From assembly GCA_012034075.1 (NCBI GenBank), contig JAAURD010000013.1:1-46183 (forward strand): a DNA stretch of 46,183 nt, read 5' to 3'. The position numbers were made by a program, and so were the translations under genes. Position 1 is the stretch's first letter. Every line of letters starts with the position of its first letter. Shown here piece after piece: positions 36,442-44,790 of the stretch. The notes under the pieces were generated by a model. The model searched no databases, had not been told where the DNA came from, and saw nothing but the letters and a program-made list of their open reading frames with translations. The DNA comes from Chloroflexaceae bacterium. Lineage in GTDB: Bacteria; Chloroflexota; Chloroflexia; Chloroflexales; Chloroflexaceae.

Positions 36442-37048
36442 AGTAGGGCGGAAAGACCAGACCGATCAGACTGTCCCAGGGCGCTGGGACAAAATAGGCT
36501 GCGACCGGTAACATGGCAATAGTGCCGACAATCTTCATCAGGGCAAACCCCTGGATTTTATTGTCGGCGAAGCCCGCAAAAAAGAGCGCCACAATCGCCG
36601 CATACAGCGACATAGCCAGCGCTACCAGCAGTAATGGGCCGACTGGTAGCACCACCAGCCCTGTCAGCGGCACGGCTATGGCGGTGAGCACCACGCTCAG
36701 GCCCATCGGGATCAGAACCCGATAGAGCAGGTAGATGTTCAGGGGCATGGGCGTTACCAGCAACGCCGGCAAGGTCTGCTGATCGCGCTCATCAATCAGC
36801 AGAAAGCCTATCACTGTCCCCATCAGCATCGGCGGTACCAGTACACAAATATAGCTCACGATCAGCGCATGATACTCCGCCAGATCGATATAGTCCGCGA
36901 CGACCGTTGCGATCCACGGCACCAGAAAACGGACCACCAGGGCCGTCATCAAGGGATAGAAGATCATCCAGGTGAGAAATGAATCGCGGCGAATGTGTTT
37001 GCTATCGTTGTGGCCCAAACTGGCCATGATGCTGGTGCTATGCGGCAT
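36371..37048 (-). CDS. ABC-2 type transporter permease (3' end frameshifted)
   Basis: Membrane subunit of an ABC-2 exporter. ATG 37048 is chosen (MPHSTSIMASLGHNDSK) because GGAGG sits 8 nt upstream, 5 nt after the previous gene's stop; an earlier Met at 37075 lies inside that gene. It has about five hydrophobic helices after a cytoplasmic N-terminus (YPLMTALVVRFLVPW; VSYICVLVPPMLMGTVIGFL). After VFPPYW the frame ends in a Trp/Arg/Ser-rich run. Adding a G to the coding-strand GGG (CCC at 36439-36441) yields YWGTRAFWMVAAGE and one more helix, giving 247 residues. Substrate unknown. Confidence 0.83.
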   Translation of the reverse strand: MPHSTSIMASLGHNDSKHIRRDSFLTWMIFYPLMTALVVRFLVPWIATVVADYIDLAEYHALIVSYICVLVPPMLMGTVIGFLLIDERDQQTLPALLVTPMPLNIYLLYRVLIPMGLSVVLTAIAVPLTGLVVLPVGPLLLVALAMSLYAAIVALFFAGFADNKIQGFALMKIVGTIAMLPVAAYFVPAPWDSLIGLVFPPYWAPAPSGWLRRASRGMACCWYWA

Positions 37049-37052
37049 GCCT

Positions 37053-37751
37053 TTATCCTCCCTGTTGGATAACATAGTGGGTGAACGCGCGGTAGCTCCA
37101 CCAGGCGAACAGACCTATCCAGACCAGCGAGCCGATGCTGGCATAGAGCAGTTGCCCGGTGCTCAGCGATGCAAACCCGGCCTGCATCAGCAGAAACGCT
37201 GGCTGCGTGGGAAAGGCATAAAAGATTGGGTTAGACCAGATACCGGCATAGTCGATCCAGGGCAGTTGCAGCAGTATGACAAAGAGCATCGATGGCATAA
37301 GAAACGTGGTGATCGAGTCATACCGCACCACCATCAGCAGACCCGCCAGAACGAAGATGCTTGCCATTGCCAGCGTACCCGCCAGCAAAGGCAGCCAGGC
37401 CAGTTGCCAGCCATAACTCAACAGCACAATCAGCAGGGTCTCCAGCAAGGCCAGCAGCGACAACGATACGACCCGAGCGGTGACATATTCGGTCAACCGT
37501 AGCGGCGTGATAATGACCGCTGACAGGGTGCGTTGACCACGTTCTAGCAAGAACATGCCGGCTGCAAAATAGAGATAAATCGCCATACCAAAGAGCAGGA
37601 GCGCGGGAATCACCAGGGCTATCGTATTGGCAGCAAACAATTGGCGCAACAGGGCCACCAGCAGCAGCGCCACGCCAGCGGTAATGACATACAGCTGGTT
37701 GCGTACTTGCAGCATTATATCCAGTTTAAGCGTTATCAGCAAGCGGTTCAT
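37053..37751 (-). CDS. ABC-2 type transporter permease
   Basis: 232 residues with six hydrophobic segments; LLERGQRTLSAVIITPLRLTEY is typical of ABC-2 coupling regions. It starts at ATG 37751, overlapping the ATPase stop by 4 nt. With the other permease it forms a probable heterodimeric exporter. Nothing in the sequence reveals the substrate; drugs, lipids and antibiotics are the usual range. Confidence 0.88.
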   Translation of the reverse strand: MNRLLITLKLDIMLQVRNQLYVITAGVALLLVALLRQLFAANTIALVIPALLLFGMAIYLYFAAGMFLLERGQRTLSAVIITPLRLTEYVTARVVSLSLLALLETLLIVLLSYGWQLAWLPLLAGTLAMASIFVLAGLLMVVRYDSITTFLMPSMLFVILLQLPWIDYAGIWSNPIFYAFPTQPAFLLMQAGFASLSTGQLLYASIGSLVWIGLFAWWSYRAFTHYVIQQGG

Positions 37752-38602
37752 TGGAGACTCCGGCCGGTGGCTTGAATAAAAATCTGTTCCAGGGTCGTCT
37801 CTTGTGTATGGATCGTCTCGACCGGATACTGTTGCAGAAGCTCAAAAAAGGCATGGTCTTGCCCCAGACCATCAAGCGCAAACTCGCAGCACTCGCGCTG
37901 CCCATTGCTCAAATACTCCACCTGCACGCTGCGTTTGCCATGCTGAAGCTTCAAGGTGCGCGGAGAGTCAATGAGCTTGATGGTGCCATCGACAAGAAAG
38001 GCGACCCGGTCGCACAACTCATCCGCTGTGTGCATATTGTGGGTTGTGAGGAAAAACGTGGTACCATTGGCCTGTTGCTGGCGAATAAGCTCCTTGATCC
38101 GTTGGGCATTGACTGGATCGAGTCCGGACGTTGGTTCATCCAGAAAGACCAGCCGTGGCCGGTGCATCAACGCCCGCACCACGTTGAGCCGCATCTGCAT
38201 GCCTTTGGAAAATTGCCCGACGGGGGTATGGCCATCCTGCTCTAGGCCCACCAGGGCCAGCAATGCTTGCGGGTCTTCGCTGGGGCCGCGATAGAGTGAG
38301 CGAAAATAGTGCAAGTTTTCCAGTGCGGTGAGCTTGAGATAATGATTGGGTAGCTCAAAACTCACGCCAATATGCTCGTAGTAATCCGATTGCCACTGGT
38401 TCAGTTCGCGGTCCATCACGCGGATGCTGCCCTGGTAGTGTTTTAGCAGACCTATGAGGATCTTCTGGGTGGTGCTTTTGCCGGCGCCGCTTGGCCCCAA
38501 AAAGCCAAAAATCTCGCCCGGCTCAACGGTAAAGTCGATACCTTTGACGGCTGGTTGGGTAGCTTTTTGGTAGGTATATGTCAGGTTGTGAACAGTAATC
38601 AT
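37748..38602 (-). CDS. ABC transporter ATPase (ABC-2 exporter)
   Basis: 284 residues: Walker A GPSGAGKST, degenerate signature FSKGMQMRLNVVRAL, Walker B RLVFLDEPTSGLD, switch FLTTHNMH. Its C-terminal region (about 220-284) resembles the DrrA/CcmA-type regulatory tail. ATG 38602 (MITVHNLTYTYQ) has AAGGA 9 nt upstream; the reading also allows 38611. First gene of the three-gene exporter operon. Confidence 0.92.
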   Translation of the reverse strand: MITVHNLTYTYQKATQPAVKGIDFTVEPGEIFGFLGPSGAGKSTTQKILIGLLKHYQGSIRVMDRELNQWQSDYYEHIGVSFELPNHYLKLTALENLHYFRSLYRGPSEDPQALLALVGLEQDGHTPVGQFSKGMQMRLNVVRALMHRPRLVFLDEPTSGLDPVNAQRIKELIRQQQANGTTFFLTTHNMHTADELCDRVAFLVDGTIKLIDSPRTLKLQHGKRSVQVEYLSNGQRECCEFALDGLGQDHAFFELLQQYPVETIHTQETTLEQIFIQATGRSLQ

Positions 38603-38696
38603 TGCTCCCATTCCTTATATGGTTGTTATTGCTGGTCCTTTCCCTCTCATAAAAAGTCCCCTTAAACCTGGGCTGGTGAGCCGCAGGCTACTCCTG

Positions 38697-41084
38697 CTAC
38701 AAGCCCAATTTCTCCTGGCTGGATGCGGTGCGGTGCTGCTGAGCCAGGCGGGCGATTTCGGGCCAGCTCTGCACCAGGCTGTTGTACCACAATGCCTCAG
38801 TGGCGCGATGCTTGCGCTCGCTGATGGCGTAGAGGCGGTAGGTCAGCTCGCGGGCGTTGTTGGCGTGGCTATCCAGGGCGACGAACAGCCTGGCGGCGGC
38901 TTCTTCGCCGTGCTGGCTCAGGCGACGCACCAGATGATGGACGGCTTCCCATTCGGTGATGTGCTTATCGGTGCGCGGGTCCCAGTCGTCGGGCAGGTCG
39001 GTCGGTTTGAGCAGGTGGACGTTGCCGCTGCGTGAGATGAGCATACCGGCGTGGACCATGGTTTCGATGCTGGTGTTTTTGGCTTTGGAGAGCGTTTCGG
39101 CGACGCCATAGGGGCCATCGCTAAAGCCATACTGATCAAACCAGGCGAGCGCCCAGCGGGTATCGGCGTTAAAGTCGCCCTCCTGCTCGGCGAGCACTTC
39201 ATCGAGCACCTGGTTGATGAGCACCAGCGCCTCACGCACGCTGATCGGCTCGCCGGCGGCGGTGAGTACCTGGCGGTAGCGGCTGTAGACGGACATGCCG
39301 GGGCCGATGGCGGCCTGGGCCAGGTCGACCGGGGCGATGTTGCCCTGTTGCAGCAGGCGTAGGGCGATGGGCAGCTCTTCTTTGAGCATATCGACAAAAT
39401 CACGGCGGCTTGCAGTTGGCGCATCCGCCGCGCGGGTGCGGCAAACGAGGACGATAGAGGAGGCCAGGGCGTTTGTTCTTTTGGCAATCTGGCGAGTTTG
39501 CATTTCGGTACGCACAGGCCAGGTACCAGTCACGGTGAAGCCGGCGCGAATCACTGCAGCCAGAAAAGTCTCCCAGCCAGTGCTGGCGACCCCATCGGTG
39601 CCTTCGTTTTCGGCCTGTTTAAAGGCATAGTAGATGGTCACCGGAAAGGCCGGGTGGCTCTGCTGGGCCAGTTGTTCCATAGCGCTGGTCATGCCTTGGA
39701 GAAAAAACTGTTCGGCCTGCTGTTTACTGCCATGACGATAGGGTGCGGCGATCAGCTCTTCGGCTTTGGGTACCGCTATCGTCGCAAAGAGTTTGGGAAA
39801 GATCGAACGCAATGAAGGACGCAACCAGACATAAAAGAAGTCGGAGAGATCAGCATAGCCGATGTTATCGTAATAAGGAGGATCTGTTGAAATGATTCGT
39901 TGACCCTTATTATATAAAGGAGTGGTAGCATCATGTTGATAGGCTAATCCTGATGGAGACGCAGGAAACGCATGACTAAGAACTCTGGGAGCAGCTTTAG
40001 TAACAATTTCTGCAAAGTCTCCACCAGCATTACCAAAAGGGTTCACTTCAGTATAATCCCAGGTCATTGCAATAGCTTGTCTCCCGAAACCTGTTGCAGA
40101 TTTATTTTCTTGGGATCGCCAATAAGCTAATGTGTTATGAAAAGTTGTCAGTTTACTAACAGCTTCTGACAGATACACCGAGACCGCCTCCGCATAGGCC
40201 AGCGCACCGCGACCGCCGGCCGCCAGCCCCTGAGTATCATCAGTCAGGCCCGCAGCCAGTGCATCGGCGAGCACACATGCACGGGCCTCCTGCACCAGAT
40301 CCGCAAACGTCGTCAGCGCCACGAGTTGGCGCAGGGTGAAGAGATGACCAAAGGTGTTCATGCCGTATAGTTGCACACGAAATCCCAGGGCCTTTTCAGG
40401 AATGGGTGTTTCTGGTCGCCAGGCCGGTTGGGCCTGGCGGGCGATGGCTTCATGTTCGGCAGTGGGAGCGAGATAGACGCGGCTACGGTGGCCTTCGGCA
40501 ACAATTGCTATTAGTCGGCTATCCATGCGTCCGGCTTTTCCCTCTTCACGAATATACTCGAACGTGATCGGGACATTCGATACCAGACAGAAAAAGCTTG
40601 ATCCACTGCCACCGAGCTTGGTGCCGCGCTTGGCAGCTGCCATGTCGGCGGGTTTGCCAGTTTTGACGGTGAAGTGGTAGCTGCTGCCATTGACGACCGG
40701 CTCAATGAAGGCTTCCTTGCCGGGCTTGGTGGAGAGCATCCAGGTGGAGGCAAGGGGGACATGGACGTTGGCGAAGGCGGGGTTGGGGCTTTTGACGGTG
40801 CGGGCCCAGAGCCAGGCGATGACGGTGAGCGCCTCGCCCACATAGGGCTTGAGGTCGGGGCGGTCGGCGGCCATGGCGGCGGTGACGGTGATAGTGGGGT
40901 AGAGCTGTCCAATGCGCTGCTGGGCCTGGTCGCGCATCCACTGGCCGTAGTAGCGCACATCGCTGGCAAGGCCAGTGGCGCCGGGATAACTTTCGTGGCC
41001 CAGCTGCTGGCGGGCGGTGGGGTTGACGGGGGGTTGGCCGGCAAATATGGGCGGTATTTCAATCATAGCCTTGTTGATGAGCAC
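38697..41084 (-). CDS. DUF1156/COG1743 adenine-specific DNA methylase, C-terminal main part (gene frameshifted twice)
   Basis: Largest piece (about 790 residues) of a 957-residue DNA methyltransferase of the DUF1156 family. The catalytic DPPYYDNIGYADL motif (IV) is present. The motif-I loop DPFAGVGAL lies upstream across a frameshift. GRMDSRLIAIVAEG and RVYLAPTAEHEAI are family-typical. The expected zinc-ribbon cysteines are mostly absent. The first Met of this piece is internal. Family members often sit in phage-defence clusters with DUF499 and a helicase; none is here, so it is an orphan. An AT-rich stretch (about 39880-40180), with codon use unlike the flanks, encodes the segment just before DPPY. 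Confidence 0.87.
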   Translation of the reverse strand: MLINKAMIEIPPIFAGQPPVNPTARQQLGHESYPGATGLASDVRYYGQWMRDQAQQRIGQLYPTITVTAAMAADRPDLKPYVGEALTVIAWLWARTVKSPNPAFANVHVPLASTWMLSTKPGKEAFIEPVVNGSSYHFTVKTGKPADMAAAKRGTKLGGSGSSFFCLVSNVPITFEYIREEGKAGRMDSRLIAIVAEGHRSRVYLAPTAEHEAIARQAQPAWRPETPIPEKALGFRVQLYGMNTFGHLFTLRQLVALTTFADLVQEARACVLADALAAGLTDDTQGLAAGGRGALAYAEAVSVYLSEAVSKLTTFHNTLAYWRSQENKSATGFGRQAIAMTWDYTEVNPFGNAGGDFAEIVTKAAPRVLSHAFPASPSGLAYQHDATTPLYNKGQRIISTDPPYYDNIGYADLSDFFYVWLRPSLRSIFPKLFATIAVPKAEELIAAPYRHGSKQQAEQFFLQGMTSAMEQLAQQSHPAFPVTIYYAFKQAENEGTDGVASTGWETFLAAVIRAGFTVTGTWPVRTEMQTRQIAKRTNALASSIVLVCRTRAADAPTASRRDFVDMLKEELPIALRLLQQGNIAPVDLAQAAIGPGMSVYSRYRQVLTAAGEPISVREALVLINQVLDEVLAEQEGDFNADTRWALAWFDQYGFSDGPYGVAETLSKAKNTSIETMVHAGMLISRSGNVHLLKPTDLPDDWDPRTDKHITEWEAVHHLVRRLSQHGEEAAARLFVALDSHANNARELTYRLYAISERKHRATEALWYNSLVQSWPEIARLAQQHRTASSQEKLGL

Positions 41085-41317
41085 AGCAACCGGGTTAAGG
41101 TCACTGGCATGGCTCTCCAGGCCGAGGCGTTGGGCCTCCAGCGGCAGGGCGCCACGCCGGCGAAGGGGTCGTGAAAGGCGGGCAGGCGCTGGGGGTCAAA
41201 CAGCTCGGCGGCGCGGGGGTGGTCGCGGTGGGCGGCGCAGGTGTGTTGCCAGCTGGCCCAGATTTCGGCGCGGGCCTGGGCGAGCAGGTCTTCGTTGGTG
41301 GTGTTTTCCCACTGCAC
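41063..41317 (-). CDS. DUF1156 methylase, middle part (between two frameshifts)
   Basis: [20 protein letters not shown], then [11 protein letters not shown], the segment leading into the SAM-binding motif I. It then misreads as [13 protein letters not shown] instead of [15 protein letters not shown] because a G is missing (CC at 41152-41153 on plus). The correct frame upstream of the Met also reads [16 protein letters not shown]. Confidence 0.82.
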   Translation of the reverse strand: MQWENTTNEDLLAQARAEIWASWQHTCAAHRDHPRAAELFDPQRLPAFHDPFAGVAPCRWRPNASAWRAMPVTLTRLLCSSTRL

Positions 41318-41568
41318 GAGCTGTTCGATGAGGGCGAAGAGGCGCTCACGTTCGGCCTGCTGGGCGCTTCGGTGGGGAAGCGGTCGGGCTGGGTGGCGGG
41401 ATCATCGATGAGCTGGGCAAAAATCACCGCACGGGCAGCAGCAAGCGGCCGGCGGGCCCACCAGAGGTGCAGGGTGCTGGGGTGGCCGTGGCGAATGGAT
41501 TTTTCGCGGGCGCTGGCGGCGTTGATTTTGTCGAGCGGTAAGGCGACTTCAATGAGTTTGCGGTTCAT
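41101..41568 (-). CDS. DUF1156 methylase, N-terminal part (frameshifted)
   Basis: Real N-terminus of the methylase: ATG 41568 with GGAGA 7-8 nt upstream, [19 protein letters not shown], then [20 protein letters not shown], the DUF1156 hallmark. After [15 protein letters not shown] the frame degenerates into Pro/Ser/Thr-rich sequence. Adding a C to the coding-strand CCC (GGG at 41362-41364 on plus) restores [15 protein letters not shown]. Confidence 0.86.
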   Translation of the reverse strand: MNRKLIEVALPLDKINAASAREKSIRHGHPSTLHLWWARRPLAAARAVIFAQLIDDPATQPDRFPTEAPSRPNVSASSPSSNSSCSGKTPPTKTCSPRPAPKSGPAGNTPAPPTATTPAPPSCLTPSACPPFTTPSPAWRPAAGGPTPRPGEPCQ

Positions 41569-42106
41569 GGTTGTTTCTCCGGGTTGGCTTGTTTGCACGC
41601 GCTGGTAGAGAGTATAGCAGAGAACGGGCGAAATGCAAGCGTTGAAGCGATCTCAGCGTTGGAGCGTTGAAGCGTTGAAGCGGGGGAACGCAAAGCGATG
41701 TAGGTGCGGCTTGTAGCCGCACGGCGGTCGTCCCGACCGCACCGGGCGGGTCGGACGCGGGTCGCGCACGTCGTCGGTACGGCTTGCAAGCGTGGGAGCG
41801 ATCTAAACGTTGGAGCGTTGAAGCGGGGAATGCTGGTGTACCACGGAGACACGGAGGCGGTCGTAGGCCCACACGCCCGTCTGTAGGCCCTCACCCCTGG
41901 CCGCTTTCCCAGGAATGGAGATATAAGTCTTCATATACGGTCTTTATTATTTTTTGTGGATTTGGATTCGGGTATGAGGGACGACTAGCCTGTAAGAGCA
42001 CTGTAGGTGCGGCTTGTAGCTGCACCTACAGTGCTGGTGAGCGAAAGAAAGGCCGGGTGGGTATGAGGAACATTGGATGGCCTCTCTTTTGGGCCAGGTG
42101 ACGACG
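41569..42106. repeat. Repeat-rich gap: hairpin modules, TTGAAGCG repeats, CCCTCACCCC copy
   Basis: No gene. GCGTTGGAGCGTTGAAGCG-type repeats at about 41658-41682 and 41809-41825, the GTGCGGCT-type hairpin module from 41703 with a GCGGTCGTCCCGACCGC hairpin, a CCCTCACCCCTGGCC repeat (41886-41920), and a long hairpin at 41997-42035. Confidence 0.65.
41997..42035. repeat. Long hairpin with 14-bp perfect arms
   Basis: AGCACTGTAGGTGC (41997-42010), loop GGCTTGTAGCT, GCACCTACAGTGCT (42022-42035). Same inner stem GTGC/GCAC and nearly the same 11-nt loop as the hairpin at 29926-29966, with a different outer stem. It lies 71 nt past the end of the GAF-STAS gene. Confidence 0.65.
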
Positions 42107-43111
42107 CTATGAACGCCGACCCAGGCGCACCGCTGGACGTACCACAGCACCGTTGGAGTGCTGCATGTGCAGCGCCATTTCCAATGCTGTAGCCAGGTCG
42201 CCGACGGTTGGCATGTTCATCTGCACACCCAGACAGATGACGAGATCGGCAAATTGCGGACTCATACCACAGACAATCAACTGCGCACCCAGCAGCTTGA
42301 CAGCACTGGTGGCTTCAAGCAAGGTATTGGCGACCTGTTCATCGGCCAGTGAGATGGCGGTAATATCGAGAATCACAATCCGTGCGCGGCGTTCGCTGAT
42401 GGCCGCTAACATCGTCTCTTTAATATGGGCAGAGCGATGGGCATCAATCGTACCAATCAGTGGAATAAGCAGAATCCCCTGCGCAATCGTCAGGATGGGC
42501 GAGGAAAGCTCGTTAATGATTTGCAGCGAACGCTCCAAGCGCCGATTGGCATGGGTCATATCAGTGAGCATCGCTTCCAGCCGCTCGTTAGCAGTCAACA
42601 GTTCGGTCTGTTGGTGTTGATAACGCTCAAAAACGGTAACCACCTCGAGACTATCGGCCACCTGATCGGCTAGCAACGCAAAGAGCATGACCTCATGCTC
42701 ATCAAAAGGCGAAAGGCTGGTACGGGCCACATACATCCAGCCCTGCAGCACGCCTTCGGTTTGCACCGGGATACCCAGTGCCGAGACAATGCCATAATGC
42801 TCTACCAATGGCTCTATTGCACCCGGAGTAGGCTGATTCGAGTTCCAATGCCGTAACGTGTTGAACAGAGACAGCGCCTCAGTATCCACCACAATATGTG
42901 GACGGGCTGTATCAAGGGGGGCCCCACGCGTGCCGCAGACGGTCAGGCAACGGTTGGTATCATCCCAGAGATAAAAGACTGCCACTTCCGCACCAATCAG
43001 GCGGGTGGCATTTTCCAGGGCCATGTCAAACACAGCATCAAAACTGCGCAGCCTTCGCGAAGCTGCGATCATATCGAAAAGGGATGTCTGTTCAAGCTCT
43101 CGTTGAAACAT
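42107..43111 (-). CDS. GAF-STAS regulator (RsbR-like, altered phosphosite)
   Basis: 334 residues from ATG 43111 (GGAGG 8 nt upstream); a longer reading to 43225 has no ribosome site. GAF sensor domain (about 20-165), helical linker (about 165-205), and a STAS domain (about 205-320) with LSSPILTIAQGILLIPLIGT and VILDITAISLADEQVAN. At the position where RsbR-type STAS domains carry the phosphorylated Thr (VDT), this protein has Glu (ADE, about residue 258), and the second site (AQT) is ADL. It may thus mimic the phosphorylated state or be insensitive to the kinase. No rsbST genes are near. The PAS-STAS protein at 5972 is the unaltered counterpart. Confidence 0.86.
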   Translation of the reverse strand: MFQRELEQTSLFDMIAASRRLRSFDAVFDMALENATRLIGAEVAVFYLWDDTNRCLTVCGTRGAPLDTARPHIVVDTEALSLFNTLRHWNSNQPTPGAIEPLVEHYGIVSALGIPVQTEGVLQGWMYVARTSLSPFDEHEVMLFALLADQVADSLEVVTVFERYQHQQTELLTANERLEAMLTDMTHANRRLERSLQIINELSSPILTIAQGILLIPLIGTIDAHRSAHIKETMLAAISERRARIVILDITAISLADEQVANTLLEATSAVKLLGAQLIVCGMSPQFADLVICLGVQMNMPTVGDLATALEMALHMQHSNGAVVRPAVRLGRRS

Positions 43112-43767
43112 GGTAACCACCTCCTGAGTGTGACGATCTTTTATCGTAATGTCGATAACAATGTGCGATTCTGATTTTGATGGTACTAAACACGTTGGTC
43201 GAATAACAGGGTCTCTGGTACTCACGGTAAACCTTAAAATAGGGTTAAATACTAGTATAACGCATGTACTGGATAAAAATCAACCATTTTGCACCACTGT
43301 TTCACAGAGGTTGCAACGTTTGCCCTTGGAGTCGGGTTGATCCAGGCAATCGTTTGATCCAACAACCTGGTCAAGTCACGGCGGGCACCCAGAGGAAAGC
43401 CGTACTATGCTAGATCGCCTGGCTAGCGTGGAATGAAGACACATTGATGGCCTTCACCTCTCTTTATGAACGAGGGTCGGACCTCCTTTTCACATGATAC
43501 GAGCCGATTTCGTGCCAACTCTTTCACCGAACCTTGTTGCTCAACACAGGACAAACATATCGTATCTCGAGTTGTTCCAGGTATCGCGCACTATACAAAA
43601 GCAGGACCTCTGGGTGACTCCGAAATCACGATCATGATGGTATGCTACCTGATAGGAGGAACCGATACGCGTAGGTACAGTATGACGCACGCAATGGCAA
43701 TGATGTTCCAGACGAGAACGTGCAATGTCATGGTGTTTTGTACAATAGACAATGATAGGAGGATAAC
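43112..43767. other. Divergent intergenic region, no gene supported
   Basis: Between the GAF-STAS gene and the expansin gene. A TACAAT (43741-43746) just before the expansin ribosome site might be a -10, but no matching -35 was found. Open frames here lack start signals and similarity to anything I recognise. Confidence 0.45.
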
Positions 43768-44577
43768 ATGGATCGACGAAGAGCGACCCTGACTGGTCGT
43801 GTGCTGCTGGTTGTGCTGATCGGCATGTTGCAGTTGATCGCTGGTTCATCGGCCAGCGCTCGTCCCAATCTCTTGACCGGTCTGAGCCAGGTTTCGGATG
43901 GTGATGTGTTTGTGCCGCTGATTATCCGCGGAAATGTCGGTGGTGATGCATCCGAAGCACCGCCGGATGACCCACCCGACAACGAGGTGCATACAGGCCA
44001 GGCAACGTTTTATGGTGCCACTGGCGCTGGCAATTGTAGTTTTGATGCTACCCCGGACAACCTGATGGTTGCAGCGATGAATACCACCGATTATGCCAAT
44101 GCGCTGCTATGTGGTGCGTATGTGGAGGTTACTGGAGCAGACGGCGTAGTGACCGTGCGCATTGTAGACCGCTGCCCAGAGTGTGGACCGGGCCATATCG
44201 ACCTGAGTGCCGAGGCGTTTGCCGCAATTGCTGACCCGATACAGGGCATTGTGCCAATCAGCTGGGTTATTGTCAGCCCGGAGCTTGCAGGCCCGCTTGT
44301 TTATCGCTTCAAAGAGGGCAGCAGCCAGTATTGGACCGCCGTGCAGGTGCGCAACCATCGCAATCCGATTGCCACATTGGAATATCAGACCAGCGATGGC
44401 TCTTTTACGATGGTGCCACGTGAGATGTATAACTACTTTGTGGAGGCAGGTGGCATGGGTCCTGGCCCTTATACCTTTCGGGTGACCGATATCTATGGGC
44501 AGGTTCTGGTTGATGAAGGGATCGAGTTAATAGAGGCCGGCGAGGTATCGGGCGCGGCGCAGTTTGCTGCGCCGTGA
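43768..44577 (+). CDS. Bacterial expansin (EXLX1/YoaJ-like), secreted
   Basis: 269 residues. Signal peptide about 1-31 (cleavage after SSASA). Domain 1 is a double-psi beta-barrel (about 76-170): TGQATFYGATGAGNC, then TVRIVDRCPECGPGHIDLS, where the Asp in VDRCP corresponds to the essential Asp of expansins. Domain 2 is a CBM63 (about 175-260): YRFKEGSSQYWTAVQVRNH and MYNYFVEAGG hold the aromatic polysaccharide-binding surface (Tyr-Trp in place of Trp-Trp of Bacillus EXLX1). Expansins loosen cellulose or cell-wall networks without hydrolysis. ATG 43768 follows AGGAGG by 5 nt. Single gene. Confidence 0.93.
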   Translation: MDRRRATLTGRVLLVVLIGMLQLIAGSSASARPNLLTGLSQVSDGDVFVPLIIRGNVGGDASEAPPDDPPDNEVHTGQATFYGATGAGNCSFDATPDNLMVAAMNTTDYANALLCGAYVEVTGADGVVTVRIVDRCPECGPGHIDLSAEAFAAIADPIQGIVPISWVIVSPELAGPLVYRFKEGSSQYWTAVQVRNHRNPIATLEYQTSDGSFTMVPREMYNYFVEAGGMGPGPYTFRVTDIYGQVLVDEGIELIEAGEVSGAAQFAAP

Positions 44578-44587
44578 GCCGGAAGAT

Positions 44588-44605
44588 CCCACGTAGTGGG
44601 CTTTC
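44588..44605 (+). terminator. Weak hairpin after the expansin gene
   Basis: CCCAC-GTA-GTGGG (44588-44600) followed by CTTTC, 10 nt after the stop codon. A short stem and poor T-run make it a weak terminator candidate. Confidence 0.3.
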
Positions 44606-44790
44606 GTGGCAGGGCTGGTATCCCCTTTTGTGTATCATGCCAGGATCGAGCAAAAGAGCGCAGCATCCCTTGGCTATCTGTGATACACTAGAAACATACT
44701 GAAAAACCTGAATACAAGCGAAAACGAAAAACCGCCTGGATAACTGGAACAAGACATCAGCTTTATTCCATAACACACAGGAAGCATTCT

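Noticed and set aside
38697-43111. Phage-defence island around the DNA methylase
   Set aside because: Neighbours are an ABC-2 exporter and a STAS regulator; no helicase, DUF499, nuclease, toxin or other defence gene is present.
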